From the NCBI GenBank assembly GCA_946537885.1, contig CAMNGC010000008.1, positions 1-64,000 on the forward strand: DNA of 64,000 nt, written 5' to 3'. The position numbers were made by a program, and so were the translations under genes. The stretch's first letter is position 1, and the number at the start of each line of letters is the position of its first letter. Shown here piece after piece: positions 9,644-18,068 of the stretch. The stretch comes from an uncultured Clostridia bacterium. Its GTDB lineage: Bacteria; Bacillota; Clostridia; Saccharofermentanales; Saccharofermentanaceae. The notes below the pieces were generated by a model. That model made no database searches, was not told where the DNA came from, and worked only from the letters and a program-made list of their open reading frames with translations.

Positions 9644-12169
9644 TTAAGGTTCGGGTATCCTTTCTGCCTGCAGATTAAAGACATCATTGCCATATAAACG
9701 GCACCATATCCCGCTATTAAATCTATATCCCGGGTTTTCCTGTGGATTAGTATAGTGAGATATAATTACCGCCGGAGGATTTGCCTCATAATCATAAATC
9801 AGACTATTACCAGTAAACGGATTAACCTGCTCCCCGATGATTCCTCTTGTCGCCAACTCAGGGACGACTGCATTAGTAACAAAATCGCTGCACACACTAA
9901 AGCCCGTATCATCGAAGTCTTTGACCATTAGCAGAGGATAATATGCCATTATGTCGAGATCACTGTCAATTAGTAGTCTCTCATCCTGAGTCAGAGCCTT
10001 ACCATGATCAGCAACAATTATTATTCGAGTGTTATCATACACACCGTTCTCGCGCAAATAATCAAACCATCGCCCTAAAGCAACGAGTGCGGCGCGATCT
10101 GTCTCGTAATGGGCAATCTGATCATTTCCGTTAAGGTAGAGTGTACGATCCCCTGATACTATCCCCTCGTCGTAACTGTCACCTGTTATCAGGGTTGCTT
10201 CGTGAGTAGTTTCATTGGTAAACATGATAAAATGATCCGAGTCGTCAGATGATATATAAGTCATAGAAGAAAGATTTTGAAGGACAGCAAAGGCATCAAC
10301 AAAACGCTTAAATGAAGGGCTTCCGACATCCACGCTACCGTCTGAGTATTCTACGGCATTATAATCACCGTCGTCATAAAACAGATCGACAAACAGTGCC
10401 GGCACAGACTTTGTAAGACCAAAACAGAAAAAGTTGCGTTCTTGGCGCGCAAGGATGGCATCCTCGTTTTCCATATATGTATCATTGGAACAACTAAACG
10501 CCCCCTTTGTATAATAGGCATCAATTCCATACTCATCATATATGGAGATATCAGGTATCCAATTATAGCCTGCATAGGGAGGATCCGTAACTGTTACATC
10601 ATATCCCTCATTTTTAAACAGAAGCGGCATAACAAGAAGCGATTCATTGATCTTTGATTCCATGGTCTCGTCACTTCTCAGGTTTATATTCTCGGCAGAA
10701 TAGTCAGGTCCCCCATAAAGAGCAGGGGCGCCAAACAGAGTATTGGGACCATAAGATAATACATTGGAATAGTAAGTAAATCCGTCATATGAATTCTTGA
10801 GTTCTTCGTCATTATCAAGTATAAATGGCAAATAATAACCCATAGCTCGATCAAGCATGATAACAATTACATTATCACCTTCCGTACTAAGCGTGAATTC
10901 TGCAGGAACTGCATATCTGTCACCAAGATAATACTCGTCGCTAAGCTGACTCGAGGCAGTCCTATAGTAACCTGCCGACATTACGGCTAAAGCGATCAAA
11001 GGTATTATTAATATATATATGACCACTCTGGAACGATACTTCCATAACCGATAGATAAGAAAACATACAATAGCTACTACTATAATATTAATAGTTGCCA
11101 TAAGGATCGGGACATGATAGATTTCCTGATAAGTCAATGTAATCGAGAGATCTTCTTTTTCAAGAACAAGCGTGAAACAATCAATAATGGCGACAACATC
11201 CATCATAACCACGATCATGGCAGCTTTAGTTCTTGCCTTACTTTTCGCTAATAAATAAAAAACGCCAAACCAAATGATAAATACTCCGGCGCCCGTGAGC
11301 GCACTAAGTGCAACAAATCTTAACGGGTTAACATAGTGAGTAAGAGATACAAAATCCTGAGGCGCACTGGCAACCGTACGCAAAGGAATAAACAATCCGG
11401 TCAGAAGCGCCAATGTTGTTGTTGCAACAAAGAAGACCACATCGTCTAATTTACTGCCTTTGGTCTCAGATGAATCTCGTCTTTCTATACTTTTTTTATC
11501 AAACGCCGCTACGATATTCTTCATCAGTGAGAAAACATTGTTGAGAGTCCAGTAGAAGACCAGGCCTGCCGGTGAATCGTAGAGCAATACAAGGAAGATC
11601 GCTGCGATACCGTACATCTGGATCTTGGTCTTGATGGGAAAGCCCTTGGAATAGATAGCGCCTGCCGTTATGTTGATCACCGTCATCAGTATGGGTAGAA
11701 AGTTTATCGCTCCTCCGCCAAGCTTTATGAGCTTGTCGGGTTCAGCCAGATCCTTGATGGGGCCCAAAGAGACTCCGCTTAAGTAATTAAGGTGCGATAA
11801 GAAGTGATAAGCCGCTATAAAAAAAGGGATCTGAAGTAATAGCGGGATACTGCTCCTTAAGACATAGACCTGCTTATAACCCATCTGGCGGTAGTAGGTC
11901 TGCTGCATCATGAATCTCTCATCGCCCTTGAATGTCTTACGGATATGAGTCAGCCATGGAGCCATCTTTGCTGATATGTCCCTCTCTTCTTCCTGCATGG
12001 CATCGGCTCTTCTATATAAAGGTAATACCAGGAAATTCACCACCAGGCTCAAGACGATTATCGATACGCCGGGGTTATGGACAGACTTCTCGGACAGGCG
12101 GAATATAACTTCGAAAAGAAGCTCAAGGGGGTAGATTATCAATCGATACAGAATACTGACAAAACTCAT
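9644..12169 (-). CDS. YidC/Oxa1-like membrane module fused to a sulfatase/phosphoglycerol-transferase-like domain (copy 2)
   Basis: Paralogue of the protein at 3843-6398, with the same architecture and near-identical membrane core. The ATG at 12169 (MSFVSILYRL, 841 residues) is chosen because it aligns with copy 1. A start 26 codons upstream would run into the divergent gene. Asn45 again stands where YidC has its groove Arg (LSLVVNFLVLP). Domain landmarks are IPLLLQIPFF, SPAGLVFYWTLNN, the metal Asp in VIVIMLDRA, the likely nucleophile Thr in GPNTLFGAPALYGG, His in TNETTHE, and IVADHGKAL. The two copies flank the two glycosyltransferase genes, which suggests duplication and division of labour, for example different acceptors. 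No clear ribosome binding site is seen. Confidence 0.85.
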   Translation of the reverse strand: MSFVSILYRLIIYPLELLFEVIFRLSEKSVHNPGVSIIVLSLVVNFLVLPLYRRADAMQEEERDISAKMAPWLTHIRKTFKGDERFMMQQTYYRQMGYKQVYVLRSSIPLLLQIPFFIAAYHFLSHLNYLSGVSLGPIKDLAEPDKLIKLGGGAINFLPILMTVINITAGAIYSKGFPIKTKIQMYGIAAIFLVLLYDSPAGLVFYWTLNNVFSLMKNIVAAFDKKSIERRDSSETKGSKLDDVVFFVATTTLALLTGLFIPLRTVASAPQDFVSLTHYVNPLRFVALSALTGAGVFIIWFGVFYLLAKSKARTKAAMIVVMMDVVAIIDCFTLVLEKEDLSITLTYQEIYHVPILMATINIIVVAIVCFLIYRLWKYRSRVVIYILIIPLIALAVMSAGYYRTASSQLSDEYYLGDRYAVPAEFTLSTEGDNVIVIMLDRAMGYYLPFILDNDEELKNSYDGFTYYSNVLSYGPNTLFGAPALYGGPDYSAENINLRSDETMESKINESLLVMPLLFKNEGYDVTVTDPPYAGYNWIPDISIYDEYGIDAYYTKGAFSCSNDTYMENEDAILARQERNFFCFGLTKSVPALFVDLFYDDGDYNAVEYSDGSVDVGSPSFKRFVDAFAVLQNLSSMTYISSDDSDHFIMFTNETTHEATLITGDSYDEGIVSGDRTLYLNGNDQIAHYETDRAALVALGRWFDYLRENGVYDNTRIIIVADHGKALTQDERLLIDSDLDIMAYYPLLMVKDFDDTGFSVCSDFVTNAVVPELATRGIIGEQVNPFTGNSLIYDYEANPPAVIISHYTNPQENPGYRFNSGIWCRLYGNDVFNLQAERIPEP

Positions 12170-12225
12170 ATGATGAAGATTATCACAGTAAAGAGTAAAA
12201 TTAAAGTGACAGGCCTGCGCGAGGC

Positions 12226-12969
12226 ATGAGCGGGACAGCCAAGACAAGGGGGAAGCAGGAATTGAATATCGAAGATAAGATACTTGGCAAGGTCAGGCTC
12301 GACCGGGACAAACTGATGAGCTACGGTTTCACTCCCGAAGGAGATGAACTGATCTTCGAAAAAGTGATTTTCGATGAGAATATGAGAGCCGAATTAAGCG
12401 TGGATCAAGCGCTGAAGCTTCGCGGTAAAGTAATTGATAAAGATACAGACGAAGAATATGTCGCCCTTAATATCCCGTCATTTACGGGTTCTTATGTCGG
12501 TGAGATAAGGCAGGCCTACGAGGACCTGATAAGGGATGTGGCGGATAAGTGCGGGAGCCCGGTCACTTTCATGTGGGAGCAGACTACGAGGATCGCGACG
12601 TATATATTCGAAAGATATCATGAGTCCCCCGATAATCCCTTCAGCACCACCGGGGATTATATGGTATTCAGATATCCACAGACCGGGAAATGGTATGCCC
12701 TGGTAGGCAATGTTAAAGCCTCGGCGCTCAGCAGGAACAAGAAAGACGAGGACTTGATCGAGATAATGAATCTGAAGGTCGAAAAGGACAGAATGGAAGA
12801 CCTGCTTGCCATCGATGGCATATACCCGGCCTATCACATGAGTCATAAAAGCTGGATAACCATACTCATGAACGGGAGCGTGGAAGACGAGTTCATTATG
12901 GAGCTTATCGGCAGAAGCCGGGAGTTTGCCAAAGGGAAGGACCGAGGCAACTCTCGAAAAAGTAAATAG
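12226..12969 (+). CDS. MmcQ/YjbR-like (double-wing domain) protein
   Basis: 247 residues, one of only two plus-strand genes. The C-terminal 120 residues carry the YjbR-like pattern: MVFRYPQTGKWYALVGNV, then NLKVEK..., then YPAYHMSHKSWITILMNGS and IMELIGRSREF. The N-terminal 90 residues have no family I can name. The function of the family is not firmly established (CyaY-like fold, possible DNA binding). It is soluble. The ATG at 12226 has only GAGGC before it; a TTG at 12262 with AAGGGGG upstream is a plausible alternative start. It diverges from the YidC-sulfatase copy 2 with 56 bases between the starts. Confidence 0.75.
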   Translation: MSGTAKTRGKQELNIEDKILGKVRLDRDKLMSYGFTPEGDELIFEKVIFDENMRAELSVDQALKLRGKVIDKDTDEEYVALNIPSFTGSYVGEIRQAYEDLIRDVADKCGSPVTFMWEQTTRIATYIFERYHESPDNPFSTTGDYMVFRYPQTGKWYALVGNVKASALSRNKKDEDLIEIMNLKVEKDRMEDLLAIDGIYPAYHMSHKSWITILMNGSVEDEFIMELIGRSREFAKGKDRGNSRKSK

Positions 12970-12992
12970 AGGTGCCCCGCTTGAGACACCTC
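12969..12992. terminator. Probable bidirectional terminator between convergent genes
   Basis: GAGGTG (12969-12974) pairs with CACCTC (12987-12992). On the minus strand the hairpin is followed by TATTTACTTTTTC; on the plus strand the tail is weaker. It overlaps the stop codon of the YjbR-like gene and lies 18 bases past the end of the convergent DUF4214 gene. Confidence 0.5.
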
Positions 12993-13010
12993 CGTCATTC
13001 TTGATATGCT

Positions 13011-14792
13011 TTACTTCAGTATTCCGTATTCGGAACAGATAGCTGCCCATTCAGCTGAACCGGCAAATCCCTGAAATACGGATTCACGAGTCGCGCCGTT
13101 GGCAAGTTGTCCCGTCCAATCCGCGAATCCCGCAGGATCGGGCTCACGTCCCATAAAGGTACGATAAAGTCTCGTTACATATTCATCATTGCTGAAATCG
13201 TGACTTATGAACTCTTCTGAGAAGAAGAAACCATGTGCCGCCTCAGAACCCGATACCTTCATATTCGCCAGTCTGCTGGCCCAATCGTCAAGGCCGCCCT
13301 GATCGTAGTCACGGCCCAAACATGTCGTATAAAGACGCGATGCAAATCCGATTATCTGATCATTAGGTTTAATGACAACATTCGGTGTTCCCGTTCCGCC
13401 GGAAGCAATGCCGTATGTCAGACACAGGTTTGCCCATTCAGTAGAGTTGATAAAGCCGTCAAGGACACTCTCGCGAGTAGCTCCGCCAGCAAGAACCGTC
13501 TTCCAATTATTGAATCCGCCCTCGTCAGGCTCGCGATCGAAGAATGTGTGGTACAGGCGATTTAAGAATTCGTCATCCGACAACTGTGAATTAATAAACT
13601 CGGGACTTAGGAAGAATCCCCTTGCTGCATCCGCGCCTGTTATCTGACCGGCTCTGATCCTTTGTACCCAATCGGCCTTGCCGTTAGGATCAGAACTGCG
13701 GTCAAGGGCTACGGAATATAGTCTCTCGACAAATCCAGATACTCCGGATTCTGAACTGACAGAACAGCTGACTTTGGTCGAATCATCAACCATTAAGAAT
13801 ATAGCGCCGGTATCCCCCAGCTCCCCATCATCGCGAATAGAATAATCGCCGTATACGCTTACGGCATCACTGAAAGTATGCTTTTCACTATTCTGATATA
13901 TATCTGACAAACTGGGACAATCGGTCAAATTCACGTTTCCGATATTATTATTCATTATCATTGCCCATTTGAGGCTCTTGCATCCCGAGAGGTTAAGCTC
14001 AGTCATTGTGTTTTTGTGACACTGCAGGGTTTGCAAAAAAGCCAGTCCTGTTAAATCCAACTTCTTTATTTTGTTGCCACTGCAATGAAGCTCGTTAAGA
14101 TTGGTAAGATTCGACACATTAAGTGATGAGAGATTATTCTCGCTGACATAAAGATAAAGCAATTCTCTATTCTTGCTTACATCCAAACTCGACAGATTAC
14201 ATTGATATGCATTAATCTCTTCAAGTTTTGTGCATTTGCTGATGTCGATAGCCTTGATCGGATTTTCGCCGATGCTAAGAAATGTAAGTTCAGTATTATT
14301 ACTTACATCCAGCTTCGTCAAATTACAGCCATACACGTTAAGTTCAAGAAGTTCGGGACATTTAGATGTATCGATTGTTTTTATGGGATTTCCGCCCAGG
14401 TATATCTCCCTGAGAAGAGGGAATTCTGTCAGATCAATTGAGGAAATGTTATTGTCCCATGCATATAGATACATAAGGTTAGGAAAGAACTCGATTCCCG
14501 TCAGATCTGTAATCCCGAGTTCTCCAAGATTCATGACATACGGACTGTCTTCAGAATAGTCGATGGATTCATCGTATATTGTCCCCGTCTCGTAAGAGTC
14601 CAAATACCCGTCTCTATCCTTATCGATCTTTGAGCTGATGTAGGTTCTGAAAGCCTTATCCGGGAAGTTTGCCTCATTTATGGATACAAGATCATCGGCA
14701 TTGACTTGTTTGGGACACCTTACTCCCAATGCTATCATACTCGAAAATAACGCGACAGATAAAACCGTTGATATCACATCTCTGGACTTCAT
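13011..14792 (-). CDS. Secreted leucine-rich-repeat protein with four DUF4214 domains
   Basis: 593 residues. The signal peptide is 1 to about 32 (ends QVNADD). Residues 38-70 include a calcium-loop-like DKDRDGYLDSYE. About ten short LRR units (90-310) repeat the pattern LxxLDVSxNxELxxLxxxxN. Two tandem pairs of DUF4214 follow (about 345-460 and 475-590), each with a FxxRLYxxxLxRxxDxxG core and a GFxxSxEF motif. DUF4214 occurs in S-layer or surface-display proteins and in some secreted enzymes. With the LRR part, binding to a glycan or protein on the outside of the cell is a fair guess. There is no anchor motif at the C-terminus. AAGGAGGG precedes the start. The expression signal probably includes the 25-bp palindrome at 14835. 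Confidence 0.85.
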   Translation of the reverse strand: MKSRDVISTVLSVALFSSMIALGVRCPKQVNADDLVSINEANFPDKAFRTYISSKIDKDRDGYLDSYETGTIYDESIDYSEDSPYVMNLGELGITDLTGIEFFPNLMYLYAWDNNISSIDLTEFPLLREIYLGGNPIKTIDTSKCPELLELNVYGCNLTKLDVSNNTELTFLSIGENPIKAIDISKCTKLEEINAYQCNLSSLDVSKNRELLYLYVSENNLSSLNVSNLTNLNELHCSGNKIKKLDLTGLAFLQTLQCHKNTMTELNLSGCKSLKWAMIMNNNIGNVNLTDCPSLSDIYQNSEKHTFSDAVSVYGDYSIRDDGELGDTGAIFLMVDDSTKVSCSVSSESGVSGFVERLYSVALDRSSDPNGKADWVQRIRAGQITGADAARGFFLSPEFINSQLSDDEFLNRLYHTFFDREPDEGGFNNWKTVLAGGATRESVLDGFINSTEWANLCLTYGIASGGTGTPNVVIKPNDQIIGFASRLYTTCLGRDYDQGGLDDWASRLANMKVSGSEAAHGFFFSEEFISHDFSNDEYVTRLYRTFMGREPDPAGFADWTGQLANGATRESVFQGFAGSAEWAAICSEYGILK

Positions 14793-14834
14793 TTATAAAC
14801 CCTCCTTAGCCAGCCAAATAAACAAATAACATTA

Positions 14835-14859
14835 ATTCACGCATTGTTAATGCGTGAAT
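14835..14859. promoter_or_regulatory. 25-bp perfect inverted repeat upstream of the DUF4214 gene
   Basis: ATTCACGCATT and its exact complement flank a 3-base loop. It lies 43 bases upstream of the DUF4214 start and 67 bases past the end of the XRE gene. A TATACT -10-like hexamer sits about 20 bases upstream on the minus strand, which would put the palindrome at the very start of the transcript. It is either an operator, a 5' mRNA-stabilising hairpin, or a terminator for the XRE gene with a poor T tract. Confidence 0.5.
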
Positions 14860-14925
14860 CCTGTGATATGCGTAGTATATCAACCGCTTTTCGATACGGA
14901 GTAAGACCTCTTTTAACGCTTCTGC

Positions 14926-15354
14926 CTACTGCAGGATCGGCTCCCCATACTGCTCCAGCAGACCATTGACAGCTATTACGCCGAGCCCGTTATTAACGCC
15001 ATAGGTAATGATCGTATCGCGGCGACTCTTGGAATACAGCTCGCCATTCCCGGAAACGCGAAGTGCCTTCTGACATTCCTTAAGGGTCATTCCTCCGGCA
15101 AGCGCAATAGCGATCACTTTATCTCTTCCCGGATTCTTCCTGCCATCCATCAGCTGATATATATACGTTCTGTCGATCAGGCTCTTTTTCTGGAGATCGG
15201 CTATGGTCATATCTTTTGTTCTGATGTAGTCGTTTATGTATGTCTTGAAATCCGTCTCATTCCCTTTGAGTTCCGCTTCAATATAGTTGTCGAGCTTATC
15301 GCCGGAATCAACACGGGATAAGATGTCATTAAGTTCGTTTGTATCTTTTATCAT
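14926..15354 (-). CDS. XRE-like helix-turn-helix regulator
   Basis: 142 residues. The region about 50-110 reads as a helix-turn-helix of the XRE/Cro fold: MTIADLQKKSLIDRTYIYQL, then MDGRKNPGRDKVIAIALAGG and MTLKECQKAL. The C-terminal 35 residues (RRDTIITYGVNNGLGVIAVN) are typical of short regulators found next to Ser/Thr kinases in clostridia. AAGGAG precedes the start. It diverges from the kinase gene with only 47 bases between the start codons, so the two promoters overlap and the regulator probably controls both or is itself a target of the kinase. Confidence 0.75.
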   Translation of the reverse strand: MIKDTNELNDILSRVDSGDKLDNYIEAELKGNETDFKTYINDYIRTKDMTIADLQKKSLIDRTYIYQLMDGRKNPGRDKVIAIALAGGMTLKECQKALRVSGNGELYSKSRRDTIITYGVNNGLGVIAVNGLLEQYGEPILQ

Positions 15355-15401
15355 TTTCGCTCCTTATAAACATGTAGTCTGTTATCTGATAGAATCAAAA
15401 T

Positions 15402-16427
15402 ATGCGAAAAGAGATCTATCAGGAACTGTACTCATATGATTCCAAACACTCCCTTGTAATGAATAGTATCACGGGAGACGTATTGATGTGCAAGACCAGC
15501 CGGTACTTTGATCCTGCTGTCTACCGGTTTCTTGAGGAACACCCTGACCCTCACTTCCCTAAGATCATAGATCACTGGGAAGAGGGCGGCGAACTGACAG
15601 TTATCGAGGAATTCATTCAAGGGCACACTTTCGACAGTATCATCCACGATAAGGAAATGCCCGACGACCGTAAGATCGACTATCTCATCGAGATCTGCAA
15701 AGCTCTCTCATTCCTCCATTCCGCACCGATCCCCATAATTTATCGCGATATCAAGCCTTCTAACATAATCGTCAGTTCCACGGGCGATATAAAGATCGTA
15801 GACTTCGATGCGGCCAAAACCTTTAAGAAGGGATCCGTTAAGGACACTGTTCTTCTCGGAACAGAGGGCTTTGCAGCGCCTGAACAATACGGATTCGGTC
15901 AATCTGATCAACGGACGGACATATATACCATGGGCATCATGATAAGAGATATGTTTGCTCCCTCACACAGGATACAGAGAGTAGTCGAACAGGCAACTAT
16001 GCTCGATCCCGATGACCGGTATCAATCAATGGAGATCCTTATCAAAAAGCTGGAGATGTCAAAGGGAACCGTTGGTCAGCTCACTCCGGTCATGCTGTTT
16101 CCCATACCGGGCTTCAGAAGCCGTAAAGTCCCACGGATGCTGCTGTCGACAGCACTTTACATCCTTGGGATCCTGTTGTCGCTTGGAATATCAGCTGATG
16201 GCGGAGGGGCCGGGACGACTCTGTCTGCCCGTCTTGCCTATCTTAGTGCACTATTCTGCATAATCGACTGTTGCAGTGACTGGACCGGATTCTATTACAG
16301 ATTCCCCTTTATCCGAAGTGACAATCTGTTCGTCCGCATAATGGCAAAAACCGTGTTGTCAGTCGTTATCCTGCTCGCATGGTGCATTGTCTTCGGCGGC
16401 ATAAACGTACTCGTCTTGAAAGACTGA
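15402..16427 (+). CDS. Membrane-anchored Hanks-type Ser/Thr protein kinase
   Basis: 341 residues. Kinase domain at about 1-225: Lys in DVLMCKTS, Glu in FLEEH, catalytic loop YRDIKPSNI, metal site DFD in place of DFG, activation and P+1 segment GTEGFAAPEQYG, and DIYTMGIMIRDM. The glycine-rich loop is degenerate. Three membrane segments fill about 245-340 and there is no extracellular sensor domain, so signal input is unclear. The start has no ribosome binding site, and a TAGAAT hexamer ends seven bases before the ATG, so the message may be leaderless. No other start exists upstream before an in-frame TAG. Confidence 0.85.
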   Translation: MRKEIYQELYSYDSKHSLVMNSITGDVLMCKTSRYFDPAVYRFLEEHPDPHFPKIIDHWEEGGELTVIEEFIQGHTFDSIIHDKEMPDDRKIDYLIEICKALSFLHSAPIPIIYRDIKPSNIIVSSTGDIKIVDFDAAKTFKKGSVKDTVLLGTEGFAAPEQYGFGQSDQRTDIYTMGIMIRDMFAPSHRIQRVVEQATMLDPDDRYQSMEILIKKLEMSKGTVGQLTPVMLFPIPGFRSRKVPRMLLSTALYILGILLSLGISADGGGAGTTLSARLAYLSALFCIIDCCSDWTGFYYRFPFIRSDNLFVRIMAKTVLSVVILLAWCIVFGGINVLVLKD

Positions 16428-16452
16428 AGGGGCGATGTGTTCCAGCGCCCCT
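16428..16452 (+). terminator. Hairpin downstream of the kinase gene
   Basis: AGGGGCG (16428-16434) pairs with CGCCCCT (16446-16452) directly after the kinase stop. The following CCTATTCATCC is a weak T tract, so termination efficiency is uncertain. Confidence 0.4.
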
Positions 16453-16502
16453 CCTATTCATCCTCGTTCTATAGATCCAAAAAGACCATTATCGCCGTCT
16501 GA

Positions 16503-16868
16503 TCACGTCTCTGCCGCGGGCTTAGGAGACTTGATTACCGCGATCAAAGCAAACAACGCACATATTGCACACCATGTCGCCCACACGACAAGATCTCCAT
16601 ACGTACCGAGATTAGCGTAGCCTGCCAAAGCGGCCAATGCGAAGATAATACAAGTTGCAATATTGCCGCCCTTGCCGCTTTTGCGTGTTGCAATCGATAC
16701 GATTCCGGCTGCAAGCATCAGGATCCCCAGGATCATTCCCCCTCCTGCACTTGTATCTTCCTCATTCTCTTCGATAGCATTCACCGCGCCGGCAGCGCAT
16801 GACTGTAAAGATACGACAAGAAAGAAGACGATACTCAGGATACCGGATACCAGTTTCCAAGTCTTCAT
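16503..16868 (-). CDS. Small membrane protein with N-terminal signal-like segment
   Basis: 121 residues from the ATG at 16868, chosen because GGAGG lies eight bases upstream. The longer frame lacks such a site. The N-terminus MKTWKLVSGILSIVFFLVVS is a signal or membrane segment followed by LQSC, an imperfect lipobox. A short acidic spacer (AIEENEEDTS) precedes three more hydrophobic segments. This is a recognisable type of small membrane protein in gut Bacillota, but I know no function for it. It stands alone between the kinase and the transketolase operon. Confidence 0.7.
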   Translation of the reverse strand: MKTWKLVSGILSIVFFLVVSLQSCAAGAVNAIEENEEDTSAGGGMILGILMLAAGIVSIATRKSGKGGNIATCIIFALAALAGYANLGTYGDLVVWATWCAICALFALIAVIKSPKPAAET

Positions 16869-16920
16869 AGCATCACCTCCAAAGGTTTTCTTCATTGTAT
16901 GTAACAATAAGAGACGCGAG

Positions 16921-16937
16921 GTATGCCTGAGGCATAC
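16921..16937. promoter_or_regulatory. 17-bp palindrome upstream of the small membrane protein gene
   Basis: GTATGCC-TGA-GGCATAC, perfect arms of 7, about 52 bases upstream of the start at 16868. No convincing promoter hexamers could be assigned around it. It is a candidate operator only. Confidence 0.3.
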
Positions 16938-17071
16938 ATTTATTCTCCACAGTATTCGCCATTTTCCTCGCAAAGCTTGGGCGCTAACCTGTATGTTAGG
17001 ATCGGATTTGTCGGATCGGGTACTAGACCTCCGGGATCGCCATATCAGTACCCGTCACCCCCGAACAACAC

Positions 17072-17099
17072 AAAAAAGGCTGTCCTCGCGGACAGCCTT
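17072..17099 (-). terminator. Rho-independent terminator of the transketolase operon
   Basis: On the minus strand GGCTGTCC and GGACAGCC (17078-17085 and 17090-17097) form a perfect stem with a 4-base loop. It is followed by six T (17072-17077), 22 bases after the transketolase stop. Confidence 0.9.
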
Positions 17100-17121
17100 C
17101 CTGATAGTAACCAATAATAAC

Positions 17122-18063
17122 TTACTTCGAAGCCAGGGCTTCCTTGCACTTCGCGACCAGATCTGCCGTGGTCAGGTGATAGTGCTCAAGGAGTGCGTCG
17201 GGTGTACCGGAACGACCGAAGTGGTCTCTCATTCCGTAGCGGACTACCTTGCAGGGAGCCTCCTCGCAGACGACCTCCGCAACAGCGCTGCCGAGACCTC
17301 CGATGATGTTGTGCTCCTCAGCCGTTACGATGAGACCTGTGTCACGGACTGCGGCAATGATAGCTTCGCTGTCGATGGGCTTGATGGTATGCATGTCGAG
17401 AACACGGGCGCTGATGCCTTCTGCCTCAAGTGCAGCAGCAGCTTCAACTGCTTCCTTAACCATATAACCTGTAGCGATGATCGTCAGATCCTTGCCGTCC
17501 CTGATCTGAAGTGCCTTGCCGAGCTCATAGGGAACTTCATCACCGTACTCGCCGTAAACTGACTCGACAGCGAGACGTCCGAGCCTGATGTAGAAAGGTC
17601 CGTCTGTCTCGATAGCTGCCTTGATAGCCATCTTGGCTGTGGCTGCGTCCGCAGGACATACGACCTTGATGTTCGGAATGGATCTCATTATAGCCAGATC
17701 CTCGAGGCACTGGTGGGACGCCCCGTCCTCACCTACCGTAAGACCTGCATGTGTGGCGCAGATCTTAACATTCAGCTTGGAGTAGCAGACAGAATTACGG
17801 ATCTGCTCGCATGCTCTCTCTGAAGCGAACATGGCGAAGGAAGACACAAAAGCTATCTTGCCCGTTGTCGCCATACCTGCGGCACAAGCTACCATATTAC
17901 CTTCGGCGATACCCATATTGAAATGTCTCTCAGGATAAACAGCCTTAAATCTTGCCGTATTTGTAGAGCCTGACAGGTCAGCATCGAAAACAACTATTCT
18001 CTCGTCTGCACCGTATTCCGCAAGGGCTCTTCCGTATGCTTCTCTTGTTGCCATCTTGCTCAT
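17122..18063 (-). CDS. Transketolase, C-terminal (pyrimidine-binding) subunit
   Basis: 313 residues. It corresponds to the second half of transketolase: the pyrimidine-binding domain with FNMGIAEGNMVACAAG (the catalytic Glu that activates thiamine diphosphate), then the C-terminal domain (LTIIATGYMVKEAVEAA to about residue 310). With the N-terminal subunit it exchanges two-carbon ketol units in the non-oxidative pentose phosphate pathway, in the cytosol. Split transketolases of this kind are usual in Clostridia. It follows the N-subunit by five bases and is the last gene of the operon, before a clear terminator. Confidence 0.93.
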   Translation of the reverse strand: MSKMATREAYGRALAEYGADERIVVFDADLSGSTNTARFKAVYPERHFNMGIAEGNMVACAAGMATTGKIAFVSSFAMFASERACEQIRNSVCYSKLNVKICATHAGLTVGEDGASHQCLEDLAIMRSIPNIKVVCPADAATAKMAIKAAIETDGPFYIRLGRLAVESVYGEYGDEVPYELGKALQIRDGKDLTIIATGYMVKEAVEAAAALEAEGISARVLDMHTIKPIDSEAIIAAVRDTGLIVTAEEHNIIGGLGSAVAEVVCEEAPCKVVRYGMRDHFGRSGTPDALLEHYHLTTADLVAKCKEALASK

Positions 18064-18068
18064 ATCTG

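Noticed and set aside
9644..12247. Longer start at 12247 for YidC-sulfatase copy 2
   Set aside because: The extra 26 residues are absent from copy 1, do not resemble a signal, and overlap the start of the divergent YjbR-like gene.
16428..16502. Possible small gene or tRNA between the kinase and small membrane protein genes
   Set aside because: Only a hairpin can be seen, with no cloverleaf and no open frame of interest.
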